Of a DNA stretch of 64,000 nt, positions 32,905 to 41,250 are shown piece after piece. The DNA comes from Streptomyces violaceoruber. Lineage in GTDB: Bacteria; Actinomycetota; Actinomycetes; Streptomycetales; Streptomycetaceae. The notes beneath the pieces were generated by a model. That model searched no databases, was not told the origin of the DNA, and was given only the letters and a program-made list of their open reading frames with translations. A program made the position numbers and the translations under genes. How positions within the stretch are numbered: position 1 is the stretch's first letter; each line of letters starts with the position of its first letter. The stretch lies in the NCBI GenBank assembly GCA_000720805.1, contig JODI01000021.1, positions 1 to 64,000 of the forward strand, given 5' to 3'.

Positions 32905-33216
32905 GGGTGCTCCACGGCTCCTTGGGGGATCGACCTGTCTCCATTTCCGCCGCTTTACGGCGAAACGGCCCGCCCGGGTGGGCCGTTAGGGCGCCATGGG
33001 AAGGGCATCGCCACGCCGGAAAGGATGCGGCCGGACGGCAGGCAGGTGTTCGGCGAAACGGTGCACGGTCGCCCCGCTCGTGCGCACGCCGGGCTCGGCT
33101 TCCGCATCGGTGCTGGTGAACGGCCCTGTGGTCCGGCGTGTCGCGCGCCGGGGCGGGGAGACTGGGATGCTGGAGGAGGGAACGCCGCCCGTGACGTGCC
33201 CCTGGCGGACAGGGTG
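32905..33216. other. Intergenic region with a hairpin
   Basis: The region separates the membrane-protein gene from the LAL regulator gene, which are divergent. It holds an 8-bp inverted repeat AACGGCCC/GGGCCGTT (32964-32987, 8-nt loop). I see no gene and no clear promoter boxes. Confidence 0.5.
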
Positions 33217-35925
33217 GTGAGCGCCGTGGCCGAGCCCTACGAGAACACCCAGGGACCGACGGTTCCGACGGCTCCGGCCGTCCCGTGCGCCGATCCCCAG
33301 GGAGACCCGTTCCTGCGCACCCGGTTCGCCCTCCCGGCGAGGCCCGTCACGTTCCTGCGGCGGCAGCGGCTCGTCGACCACCTCGACCGGGCTCGCGGCA
33401 CGCCGTTGACACTGCTCAACGGGGCGGCCGGGGCCGGCAAGACCCTGCTCGCCGCCGACTGGGCCGCCGGACTGCGGCCGCCGGTCGCCTGGCTCACCGT
33501 CGAAGCGGGGGACCGGCGTCCCGGGGTGTTCTGGGCGTACGTCCTTCAGGCACTGCGCGCCTGCGATGCACCGGCATCCGACGCGGTCGGGGTCCCCGCG
33601 GACGCGACCGGGGTGGACCAGAGGCTGCTGGCGACGCTCGCCGCCGAGCTGAACGATCGCGACCGGCCCGTGATCCTCGTGCTCGACGAGTACGACCGCG
33701 TGACCGCTCCGGAGGTCGCGGAGCAGCTCGGTTTCGTCCTCCGGCACGCGGGGCGTGGTCTGCACCTCGTCCTCGTCACCCGGACCGAACCGCTGCTGCC
33801 GCTGCACCGTTACCGGGCTGCCGGCGAGCTGACGGAGATCCGCGCCGCCGAACTGGCCTTCACGTCGGATGAGGCCGTCGCGCTCCTCGAGCTGCACGGT
33901 CTGAGCCTGCCGGTCCCTGCCGCGCGCGCCCTGGTGGACCGCACCCGGGGCTGGGCCGCCGGCTTGCGCCTGTCCGCCCTGGCCGCTCTGGAGAGCGCCG
34001 ACCCGGAGCTCTACCTGAAGGAGTTCGAGGCGGACCGCAGTACGGTCGCGGACTTCCTGCTGGCCGAGGTCCTCAAGGGGCAGCCGGAGGAGACGCAGGG
34101 CCTCCTGCTGCGTGTCAGCGTCCTGGAGCGTTTCTGCCCCGAGCTGGCCAACGCGCTGACCCTGCGGACCGACGCCGAGCCCGTTCTCGCCGGGCTGCAC
34201 CGCGACAACGCGTTCGTCGAGCACCTCGGGCACTCGTGGTACCAGCTCCACCCGCTGTTCGCGGAGATACTCCGGGCCCATCTGCGCGAGCGTCTGCCCG
34301 GCCTGGAGCCGGAACTCCACCGGCGGGCCGCGCGGTGGCTGCGTCGTTCCGGATTGCTGCCGGAGACACTCGTCCACGGCGCCGCCGCGGGTGACTGGGA
34401 TTTCGCCGCCGGTGCCCTCGTCGACGACCTCGCGATCGGACAGCTTTTCACCGGCCTGCGCTCGGGTGCCCTGACCGAGTTGTTCTCCCACATGGGGCCC
34501 GAGGCCAGGAGTCCGGCGACGGACCTCGTACGCGCGGCCCGCGACCTGTCCCGGCACGACCTCGGCCATGGTCTGGCACGCCTGCGCCGTGCCGAGGAGC
34601 ATCCGACCGGCGACACGCCCGAAGCGGCGCCCGAGCCGGCGGCCGTCCAGCTGAGCTGTGCGCTGCTCGAGGCACTGGCCGCACGGCTGACCGGATGCCC
34701 CCAACAAGCCGAACGGGCCGCCGAAGCGGCCGATGAACTGCGGCAGCACGTCCCGGCGCACCTCCTGGACAGGCATCCCGAACTCACCGCTCTCCTGCTG
34801 ACCCATGTGGGATCGGCCCGGCTGTGGGCCGGGCGCTTCGAGGACGCCCGCGCCGCCCTGACCACGGCGGCCGGCGCTCCCGGCGGGGCCTCCACCGTGC
34901 TGCCTCGGGAGGACTCCATGGAGCAGCTGGCCCTGCTCGACTATCTGAGCGGCTGGCCCGGCCGGGCGGAGCGCAGGGCCCTGGCGGCGGTGTCCGAGGC
35001 GGAACGGGTCGGCCTCCCCCAGCCGTCCGGCTCCGGCATCGGGCAGCTGGTCCTGGCCGCCGTGGCCGTCGAGCGCCACGAGCTGGGCCGGGCCCAAGCC
35101 CTCCTCGAGGAGGCGGCCCGGCTCCCGGCGGGAACGCGGGATCCCGTGACGGCGGCGGGACGAGCCCTCGCCACAGCTCGCCTCCTTCTGGTCAGGGGCA
35201 AGGCACGAGCCGCCGTGGAGGCGGCCGACCCAGCGGTCCGCACCGCCGTGGTCTCGCCCTGGGCGGCAGGTCATGAAGCACTCGTCGCCTCCGCCGCCCA
35301 CCTGGCCGAAGGACGGCCGGACGAAGCCGCCGAGGTGCTCAAGGGCGTGTCCGGGGACCAGCCGGCGTGTGCCGTGGAGGCCGCGGCGATCCAGATCGCC
35401 GCGGGCCGTACCGGGGCGGCGATCGACCTGCTCGACAGCATCCGCACCGGGGGCCGGGCCGGGCCGACGGTGACCGTGAGGGCAGCGCTGGTGAGGGCTC
35501 AGGCCGCTCAGAGGGCGGGAGACACCGCCGCCGCCCGCAGCCTCGTGGCACAGGCGCTCCTCGACGCCCGGCGGGAGCGGCTGCGACGTCCGTTCCTCGA
35601 CGCGGGAACGTGGATCCGGCCTCTCCTGGCCACAGCTCCCCTCCACGAACTGGCAGCGGGCTGGCTCACGCCCGGCTCGCCACGGCCTGGTGAGCAGCCG
35701 CCGCCGGAGTCGCCGCCCTCGCCGCTCGTCGCCGTGGAGCTGAGCGGACGCGAGCGCGACGTCCTGGAGCGGCTGGCCAGGATGATGTCGACGGAGGAGG
35801 TCGCCGCCGACCTCTACGTGTCGGTGAACACGGTGAAGACCCACCTCAAGAGCGTCTACCGGAAGCTGGCGGTGAACCGGCGAGGCGACGCGGTGCGCCG
35901 CGCGCGCGATCTCCGGATGCTGTGA
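33217..35925 (+). CDS. Large ATP-binding LuxR-type (LAL/MalT-like) transcriptional regulator
   Basis: This 902-residue protein has an N-terminal P-loop ATPase: LNGAAGAGKTLLAADWAAG (Walker A) and PVILVLDEYDRV (Walker B). A long helical middle region of TPR-like repeats follows. The C-terminus is a LuxR helix-turn-helix (LSGRERDVLERLARMM and STEEVAADLYVSVNTVKTHL). Such regulators bind an inducer through the middle domain and activate neighbours. GTG 33217 was chosen after a GGCGGA stretch; the same frame stays open much further upstream but with poor composition. It precedes a DHA2 exporter gene, a likely target. Confidence 0.9.
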   Translation: MSAVAEPYENTQGPTVPTAPAVPCADPQGDPFLRTRFALPARPVTFLRRQRLVDHLDRARGTPLTLLNGAAGAGKTLLAADWAAGLRPPVAWLTVEAGDRRPGVFWAYVLQALRACDAPASDAVGVPADATGVDQRLLATLAAELNDRDRPVILVLDEYDRVTAPEVAEQLGFVLRHAGRGLHLVLVTRTEPLLPLHRYRAAGELTEIRAAELAFTSDEAVALLELHGLSLPVPAARALVDRTRGWAAGLRLSALAALESADPELYLKEFEADRSTVADFLLAEVLKGQPEETQGLLLRVSVLERFCPELANALTLRTDAEPVLAGLHRDNAFVEHLGHSWYQLHPLFAEILRAHLRERLPGLEPELHRRAARWLRRSGLLPETLVHGAAAGDWDFAAGALVDDLAIGQLFTGLRSGALTELFSHMGPEARSPATDLVRAARDLSRHDLGHGLARLRRAEEHPTGDTPEAAPEPAAVQLSCALLEALAARLTGCPQQAERAAEAADELRQHVPAHLLDRHPELTALLLTHVGSARLWAGRFEDARAALTTAAGAPGGASTVLPREDSMEQLALLDYLSGWPGRAERRALAAVSEAERVGLPQPSGSGIGQLVLAAVAVERHELGRAQALLEEAARLPAGTRDPVTAAGRALATARLLLVRGKARAAVEAADPAVRTAVVSPWAAGHEALVASAAHLAEGRPDEAAEVLKGVSGDQPACAVEAAAIQIAAGRTGAAIDLLDSIRTGGRAGPTVTVRAALVRAQAAQRAGDTAAARSLVAQALLDARRERLRRPFLDAGTWIRPLLATAPLHELAAGWLTPGSPRPGEQPPPESPPSPLVAVELSGRERDVLERLARMMSTEEVAADLYVSVNTVKTHLKSVYRKLAVNRRGDAVRRARDLRML

Positions 35926-36114
35926 ACGCGCGTCGTCGAGAAGGGGCGGTGCCCGCCTCCCCCACCGGCAGGCACCACCGGGGCGCAGCCCTTCCCCCGT
36001 GGCGGGTGAGGCACGGGGCGCGTGCTTCGGATGCGATGAGAGGAGCGGCGAGGCGTGTGCCGGCCCACCGCCCCGCCGACTCCGGCGACGTATCCGTAGG
36101 GACAACTCTGCGAG

Positions 36115-37752
36115 GTGGACACCGTGAAGCACTGGCGGGCTCTGATCGTCCTCGGTACGGCCCAGTTCCTCATGGTCCTGGACACCTCGGTCATGAACGT
36201 GTCCATCAGTCAGCTGGTCGAGGACTTCGACACGGAGGTCACCGCCATCCAGGCCGTCATCACTCTGTACGCGCTGGTCATGGCGGCATTCATGATCATC
36301 GGTGGCAGGTTCGGCGACATCCTGGGGCGTCGCCGCATGTTCCTGCTCGGTCTGGTCGTCTACGGCGTGGGGTCCGCCCTGACCGCCGCGGCACCCACGC
36401 TGTGGGTCCTCACGCTGGGCTGGTCCGTCATCGAGGGGCTGGGAGCCGCCATGGTGCTGCCGGCCATGGCGGCCCTCGTCGCGGAGTCGTACCGCGGGCG
36501 GGACCGGGCCGTCGCCTACGCGGTCATCGGCGGGCTCGCCGGCGCCGGGATCGCGGTCGGCCCGCTGCTGGGCGGCTGGGTCACGACGTACCTCACCTGG
36601 CGGCTGGTCTTCGCCGGCGAGGTCGTGGTCGTCGTCGCCGTCCTGCTGTGCCGACGGGTGATCGCGGCGTCCGCCCCGACCGGCCCGCGCCCCCGGCTGG
36701 ACGTGGTCGGTGCGGTGCTCTCCGCGGCCGGACTGGGGCTGGGCGTGCTCGGCGTGCTGCAGAGCAGCACCTGGGGATGGGTGCAGCCCCGCAACCCTCC
36801 CTTCACCGTCCTCGGCTTCGCCCCCACGCTGTTCGTCGTCGGGGCCGGGGCGGCTGTCCTCGCCCTCTTCCGGTACTGGGAGCGGCGGCGGGAGCAGCAG
36901 GGCGCCGACCCCCTCGTGCACCTGTCCCTGCTGGGCAGACCCGTGCTCCGGTCCGGCCTGATGACGCTGCTGAGCCAGAACCTCATCCTGCTGGGGCTGT
37001 TCTTCACGATTCCGCTGTACCTGCAGGTGGTTCAGGGATTCGACGCCTTCCAGACGGGGCTGCGACTGCTCCCGGTGTCCGCCACCATGCTGGTGACCTC
37101 CCTTTCCGCGTCCTCGCTGGGACGGGTGTGGGGGCCGCGCAGGGTGGTGCGGCTGGCCCTGGTGATCCTGGCGGCGGCCATCGTGTGGCTGCTGGCCACC
37201 ATCGACCCGGTCATCGACGACGCGCAGTTCGCCGGAGCCATGGCCCTGCTGGGCGTGGGGGTCGGCCTGCTCGCCTCGCAACTGGGCAACGTCGTCCAGT
37301 CCGGCGTCGGCGAGGAGGAACGCAGTGAGGCCGGAGGGCTCCAGTTCACGGCACAGAATCTGGGCTCCGCACTGGGCACCGCGCTCATCGGGTCGATCCT
37401 CATCGGTGCGCTGGCCCACGCCTTCACCTCGCAGGTGGCGGACAACCCGCAGCTGTCCGGACAGACCCGTGAGCAGGTCGGTGTCGCTCTCGAGGCCGGG
37501 ATCACCTTCGTCTCCACCGATCAGGTGCGCTCGGCGGCCGAGCGTGCCGGGTTGCCGTCGTCCCAGGTCGACGCGGTCGCGGACTCCTACGCCTCCGCCC
37601 AGTTGGACGGCCTGAAGGCGGCCGTCCTGGCCACGGGCGGCATCGCTCTCGCCAGTTTCCTGGTCACACCGCACCTGCCGACCGCCCGGGACAGCCGTCC
37701 GCGGCAGCCGGACGCCGATGCTCCGGCCGGCGTGACCGGCCCGGCGCACTGA
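36115..37752 (+). CDS. MFS transporter, DHA2 (14-helix) family
   Basis: This 545-residue membrane protein has the DHA2 layout: an N-terminal helix with FLMVLDTSVMNVSISQL (motif D1-type), GGRFGDILGRRRMF (loop 2-3 motif A) and 14 hydrophobic segments in total. The family exports drugs or other small molecules using the proton gradient. A cytoplasmic tail ends with a Pro/Ala-rich stretch. It starts at GTG 36115 (GTG 36124 also possible) and follows the LAL regulator gene by 189 bp on the same strand, so the two may be functionally linked. Confidence 0.9.
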   Translation: MDTVKHWRALIVLGTAQFLMVLDTSVMNVSISQLVEDFDTEVTAIQAVITLYALVMAAFMIIGGRFGDILGRRRMFLLGLVVYGVGSALTAAAPTLWVLTLGWSVIEGLGAAMVLPAMAALVAESYRGRDRAVAYAVIGGLAGAGIAVGPLLGGWVTTYLTWRLVFAGEVVVVVAVLLCRRVIAASAPTGPRPRLDVVGAVLSAAGLGLGVLGVLQSSTWGWVQPRNPPFTVLGFAPTLFVVGAGAAVLALFRYWERRREQQGADPLVHLSLLGRPVLRSGLMTLLSQNLILLGLFFTIPLYLQVVQGFDAFQTGLRLLPVSATMLVTSLSASSLGRVWGPRRVVRLALVILAAAIVWLLATIDPVIDDAQFAGAMALLGVGVGLLASQLGNVVQSGVGEEERSEAGGLQFTAQNLGSALGTALIGSILIGALAHAFTSQVADNPQLSGQTREQVGVALEAGITFVSTDQVRSAAERAGLPSSQVDAVADSYASAQLDGLKAAVLATGGIALASFLVTPHLPTARDSRPRQPDADAPAGVTGPAH

Positions 37753-37770
37753 GTCCGGAGGGAGTCACCG

Positions 37771-38298
37771 GTGTCCAGAACCAGGACCGCCCCGGCCACG
37801 GCCCGCGGGGAGCGCCGGGCCGAGCGCCGGGCCCGCGCGGACTACACGGGCGGCGTCTACGGATCCATGCTCGCGGCCTCCGTGGTCATCGGCGCCGGCT
37901 CCCTGGGCTCGTTCCCCCGCGCCGAGCTGGTGCTGCTGCTGTTGCTCACCGGTGTGGCGTTCTGGGTCGCGCACGTGCACGCCCAGTTGTTCGGGGCGCG
38001 GCTGGCGCAACAGGCCCCGGACCGACGGGTCGTGCTGCACGTGTGCCGTGACGAGTGGCCGATCGTGAAGGCCGCCGTCCCGCCGGCCGCCGCGGTGGCC
38101 GTCAGCCCGCTCCTGGGCCTGGACGTGCGAGGGGCCCTCTGGTTCGCTCTCTCGGTCGCCGTGGCCGGGCAGGTGGGCTGGTCCGTGGCCGCGGCACGCC
38201 GCGCCGGTGCTTCGCGGCGGCTTGTCGCAGCGACCGCATCGGTCAACCTGCTGCTCGGTCTGCTGATCATCTCCTTCAAGATCGTTCTCAAGCACTGA
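37771..38298 (+). CDS. Integral membrane protein of unknown function
   Basis: This 175-residue protein has a basic, Arg/Ala-rich N-terminus (RGERRAERRARADYTG) and four hydrophobic helices (for example MLAASVVIGAGSLGSF, ELVLLLLLTGVAFWVAHVHA and LLLGLLIISFKIVL). I recognise no named family. It begins 19 bp after the exporter stop and is likely in the same transcript. Confidence 0.75.
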   Translation: MSRTRTAPATARGERRAERRARADYTGGVYGSMLAASVVIGAGSLGSFPRAELVLLLLLTGVAFWVAHVHAQLFGARLAQQAPDRRVVLHVCRDEWPIVKAAVPPAAAVAVSPLLGLDVRGALWFALSVAVAGQVGWSVAAARRAGASRRLVAATASVNLLLGLLIISFKIVLKH

Positions 38299-38420
38299 GC
38301 GCGCGTCGCCCCGTGGGGTCCGTCACCGGGACACGAGTCACCTGTACCGGGTGAGGTCCGCAGGAGCGCAGCGGCGAAAAATCGCAGGGAAGGGCACAGT
38401 GCGCCTGGCTCAGGCAGTCC

Positions 38421-38633
38421 ATGGGAGGTCAGCCCGTGCGCTACGAGATCCGAGTCGAGGGACACCTGTCGGAAACGCTGGCCAAAGCCTTTCCGGAGCT
38501 GGGCCATGTGGTGATGTCCGGCCAGACCCTCCTGTTCGGCCCCGTAGTGGACGAGGCACACCTGTACGGGCTGCTGGCCCGCTGCCAGTCCCTGGGCTTG
38601 CGTGTTCTGGAAATGCGGCAGCTGCCGGAGTGA
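38421..38633 (+). CDS. Small hypothetical protein
   Basis: This 70-residue protein reads cleanly as a small alpha/beta fold (VRYEIRVEGHLSETLAKAFP, MSGQTLLFGPVVDEAHLYGLL, ARCQSLGLRVLEMRQLPE). No motif is visible, but the composition is typical of a real protein. A start at the internal GTG (VRYEIRV) would shorten it by five residues. A very strong hairpin follows 39 bp after the stop. Confidence 0.7.
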   Translation: MGGQPVRYEIRVEGHLSETLAKAFPELGHVVMSGQTLLFGPVVDEAHLYGLLARCQSLGLRVLEMRQLPE

Positions 38634-38672
38634 CGGGAGCGGACGGCGAGCGTACCGGCCGGCCTGCCGCGC

Positions 38673-38721
38673 GTCGCCGGGTGCCGGATCACCCGTGGCG
38701 GGTGATCCGGCACCCGGCGAC
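38673..38721 (+). terminator. Perfect 23-bp hairpin after the small gene
   Basis: Two 23-bp arms (38673-38695 and 38699-38721) are exact inverted copies around a 3-nt TGG loop. This is an unusually long, perfect stem. It has no T tract, so it fits the strong-stem terminators common in high-GC actinomycetes, or a structural element. Confidence 0.75.
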
Positions 38722-38760
38722 AGGCGTGACGCTGAAGCGGTCAGGTCCCCGCACACTGTG

Positions 38761-38841
38761 CCCGTACCCCCGTACCCCCGTACTCCCAGCCCCGTACCCC
38801 CGTACTCCCAGCCCCGTACCGCCGTATCCCCGTACCCCCGT
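38761..38841. repeat. Tandem CCCGTAC repeat
   Basis: About ten imperfect copies of a CCCGTACCC-type unit, some in a longer unit that includes CGTACTCCCAGCC. No reading frame through it resembles a protein. Nothing else between 38722 and 39039 looks coding. Confidence 0.85.
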
Positions 38842-39039
38842 TCACCGTCCCATCGGCAGTCCGGAGCCGACCGCTCGATCACGGGGTCGCGGGTCCCCTC
38901 CGAGACGACGGACTGACACCGCGCCGGCCGCTGTGGTGGGCGCGATGTACACCCCGGAGCCTGTCCGGCGTCCACGACGAACCGTCACCGCCGGAGCGGT
39001 GTACACGGGCCGGAGCGGTGCACACGAAAAGGAGCACCC

Positions 39040-39213
39040 ATGGACCCGCGCCCCACCTGGGACTCGCCGTACTCGGCAGACTCGGTGGACTTTGGCAAAG
39101 CCTCCCCCCGCCACCACGTCATGACCGCCGTGGAGCGGGCGGACGGGGCGGCGGTCCTCGCGGCCGCCGTGGACCCGACCGCCGGGCACGAGGACCCGGC
39201 GGCGGCCCCGTGA
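39040..39213 (+). CDS. Small hypothetical protein (57 aa)
   Basis: An ATG with an AAAAGGAG site seven bases upstream opens a 57-codon frame. The product is acidic and Ala/Pro-rich (DPRPTWDSPYSADSVDFGK at the start and ending AGHEDPAAAP). It ends three bp before the YihY-family gene. I know no homologue, but the good ribosome-binding site and tight spacing support it. Confidence 0.5.
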   Translation: MDPRPTWDSPYSADSVDFGKASPRHHVMTAVERADGAAVLAAAVDPTAGHEDPAAAP

Positions 39214-39216
39214 TCC

Positions 39217-40116
39217 ATGGCCAAGCACCCCGCCCCCAACCCGGCGTCCCGCCCCAACCCGGCGTCCCGCCCCGCCCCGGCGTCCCGCGGGCACACGACC
39301 TTGGAGCGGGCCCTGGCGGGTCTGCGGTCCGGTCCGGTGGCCCGGCTGCTTGCCCACCTGTCCGCGCTCAACGTGGTGGAGGGCTCCGTGAGGCTGGCCG
39401 CGCAAGCCTTCATCACCGCGCTCCCGCTGCTGATGACCGTCGCGGCGTTCTCCCCCCGCGGGGTGCAGGACCTGCTGACCGACTCCCTTCGTGCGGTTCT
39501 GGGGGCGCGCGGCGACACCCTCGACGAGGTACGCCGTACCTTCACCGCCACCGGCACACCACGGGACGCAGCCGGAGCCGTGGGCGTGGTGGTGACTCTC
39601 GTGTCCGCCACGGCCTTCAGCCGGGCGCTTCAGGCGGTCTGCGAGCGGTGCTGGCACCTGCCCCGGACACCGGTGCGGGCCGCCCTCTGGCGCTGGCTGC
39701 TCTGGCTGCTGGTCTGGCTGGGTGTCCTCCTGGTCCAGGCACCGCTGCGCAGCGGGTTCGGCGGCGGCGCGGTGGTCGGAGGGGTGCTTTCCGGGCTGTC
39801 GGCGACTCTGCTGTGGTGGTGGTCCCAGCACCTCCTGCTGGGCGGCAGGATCGGCTGGCGGTACCTGCTGCCGGGAGCGCTGCTGGCGGGCACGGGCACG
39901 GTCGCCCTGAGCTGGGCCGCCGGTCTGTTCATGCCCACGGCCATGGAGCGCAGCCTGCGGGATTTCGGCCCGCTGGGGCCCGTCTTCACGTTCCTGTCCT
40001 GGTTGATCGCCGTGTTCCTGGTGGCGGTCTCGGGCCTCGCCGTCGGCCAGTACGTCGCCTCCTCCGACTGGTACCGGACAGCCGCCGTCCCCCGCCGCAC
40101 GCGGGCCGAACCCTGA
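39217..40116 (+). CDS. YihY/UPF0761 (BrkB-like) membrane protein
   Basis: This 299-residue protein has a hydrophilic N-terminus with repeated NPASRP units and then six hydrophobic segments. The family-like portion includes LAAQAFITALPLLMTVAAFS, GVVVTLVSATAFSRALQAVC and GPVFTFLSWLIAVFLVAVSG. These proteins are multi-pass inner-membrane proteins whose function is not established despite older annotation as ribonuclease BN. The DNA repeat behind NPASRP suggests a slippage-prone tail. Confidence 0.8.
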   Translation: MAKHPAPNPASRPNPASRPAPASRGHTTLERALAGLRSGPVARLLAHLSALNVVEGSVRLAAQAFITALPLLMTVAAFSPRGVQDLLTDSLRAVLGARGDTLDEVRRTFTATGTPRDAAGAVGVVVTLVSATAFSRALQAVCERCWHLPRTPVRAALWRWLLWLLVWLGVLLVQAPLRSGFGGGAVVGGVLSGLSATLLWWWSQHLLLGGRIGWRYLLPGALLAGTGTVALSWAAGLFMPTAMERSLRDFGPLGPVFTFLSWLIAVFLVAVSGLAVGQYVASSDWYRTAAVPRRTRAEP

Positions 40117-40262
40117 TCCTGCCGCGCGGGAGCGCATCCATCGAGTCGCCGGGGGCGCCCGCCGGGCTCACCCGCGTCGGGTGAGGCGACCGGCGCCGGA
40201 CGTGCCCACGCTGGGGACAGCACGCAACGGCGGCTGGGCGAGCGCCCGGGACGGAGTGAGAC

Positions 40263-40730
40263 ATGAGCGCGCAGACTTACCTGGCGTACGACTACCCCTT
40301 GCTGAGCGTCTTCTGGAGCATTCTCCTGTTCTTCCTGTGGATCATGTGGTTCGTCCTGCTCTTCCGCGTCGTCGTCGACATCTTCCGCGACGACGAGATG
40401 AGCGGGTGGGCGAAAGCCGGCTGGCTGGCGTTGACCATCCTGCTGCCCTTCCTGGGTGTCTTCGTCTACGTGATCGCCCGCGGCAAGAACATGGGCCGCC
40501 GGGAAATGGCGCAGGCCCGAGCACAGCAGGAAGCCTTCGACGCCCGCATCAGGGAGGCCGCGGGCGGCGCGGGCCGAACCAGCAGCATCGACGACCTCGC
40601 CAAGCTGTCGGACATCCGCGCCCGTGGCGACATCACGGACGAGGAGTTCCGCAGGGCCAAGGAACTGGTCCTGACCGGCCACGGCCCGGCGGAGCACGTC
40701 GGCTCCACCACCCGGCCCCCCGGTCACTGA
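40263..40730 (+). CDS. SHOCT-domain membrane protein
   Basis: This 155-residue protein begins with two transmembrane helices (SVFWSILLFFLWIMWFVLLF and AGWLALTILLPFLGVFVYVI), the phospholipase-D-nuclease N-terminal type. The end has LAKLSDIRARGDITDEEFRRAKELVL, a SHOCT domain of the kind found as a short C-terminal oligomerisation or binding module. No enzyme activity is expected. Confidence 0.85.
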   Translation: MSAQTYLAYDYPLLSVFWSILLFFLWIMWFVLLFRVVVDIFRDDEMSGWAKAGWLALTILLPFLGVFVYVIARGKNMGRREMAQARAQQEAFDARIREAAGGAGRTSSIDDLAKLSDIRARGDITDEEFRRAKELVLTGHGPAEHVGSTTRPPGH

Positions 40731-40760
40731 GCATCCGCACAGTACGAATCGAGGCGCACG

Positions 40761-41228
40761 ATGACCGCGACACACACCCGGCCGGCACACACGGCGAAGC
40801 AGGAATGGGCAGGCGGCCTGACGGCCTTCGCGGCCGTGATGCTCTTCCTCGTCGGCCTGCTCGGCATCTTCCGGGGCATCATGGCCGTCGCCGAGGACGA
40901 GATCTTCGTCACGACCCGCAATTACGCGTTCGAGTTCGACCTGACCGGCTGGGGCTGGATCCACCTCGTGCTGGGGGCGCTCGCCGTGATCGTCAGCATC
41001 GGGCTGCTCAAGGTCTCGGTGTGGGCGCGCGTGTCCGGTGTGGCCATCGCCGGGCTCGTCATCATCGCCAACTTCCTCTCCCTGCCGTACTACCCGGTGT
41101 GGTCGGTCGTGATGATCGCGCTCTCGGGCTTCATCATCTGGGCCCTGTGTGTGGTCCGTGGCGACAACCTCTTCGACCTGTCCGAGGAACGTCCAGTGCC
41201 CGAGGAGCGCCCGTCGCACAGGGCGTGA
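40761..41228 (+). CDS. DUF7144-like membrane protein
   Basis: This 155-residue protein has four transmembrane helices: LTAFAAVMLFLVGLLGIFRG, IHLVLGALAVIVSIGLLKV, VAIAGLVIIANFLSLPYY and MIALSGFIIWALCVVRG. A conserved-looking segment FEFDLTGWGWIHL lies between the first two. The tail is acidic. It follows the SHOCT gene by 30 bp. The family is common in Streptomyces with no established function. Confidence 0.8.
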   Translation: MTATHTRPAHTAKQEWAGGLTAFAAVMLFLVGLLGIFRGIMAVAEDEIFVTTRNYAFEFDLTGWGWIHLVLGALAVIVSIGLLKVSVWARVSGVAIAGLVIIANFLSLPYYPVWSVVMIALSGFIIWALCVVRGDNLFDLSEERPVPEERPSHRA

Positions 41229-41250
41229 GGCGGAAGAGAAGGGCCGGCAG

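Noticed and set aside
31471..33216. Long upstream extension of the LAL regulator
   Set aside because: The 580 extra residues are antisense of the membrane-protein gene and have shadow-frame composition.
32986..37749. Very long minus-strand frame of about 1587 codons
   Set aside because: It is the antisense of the LAL and MFS genes; such frames arise from third-position GC bias.
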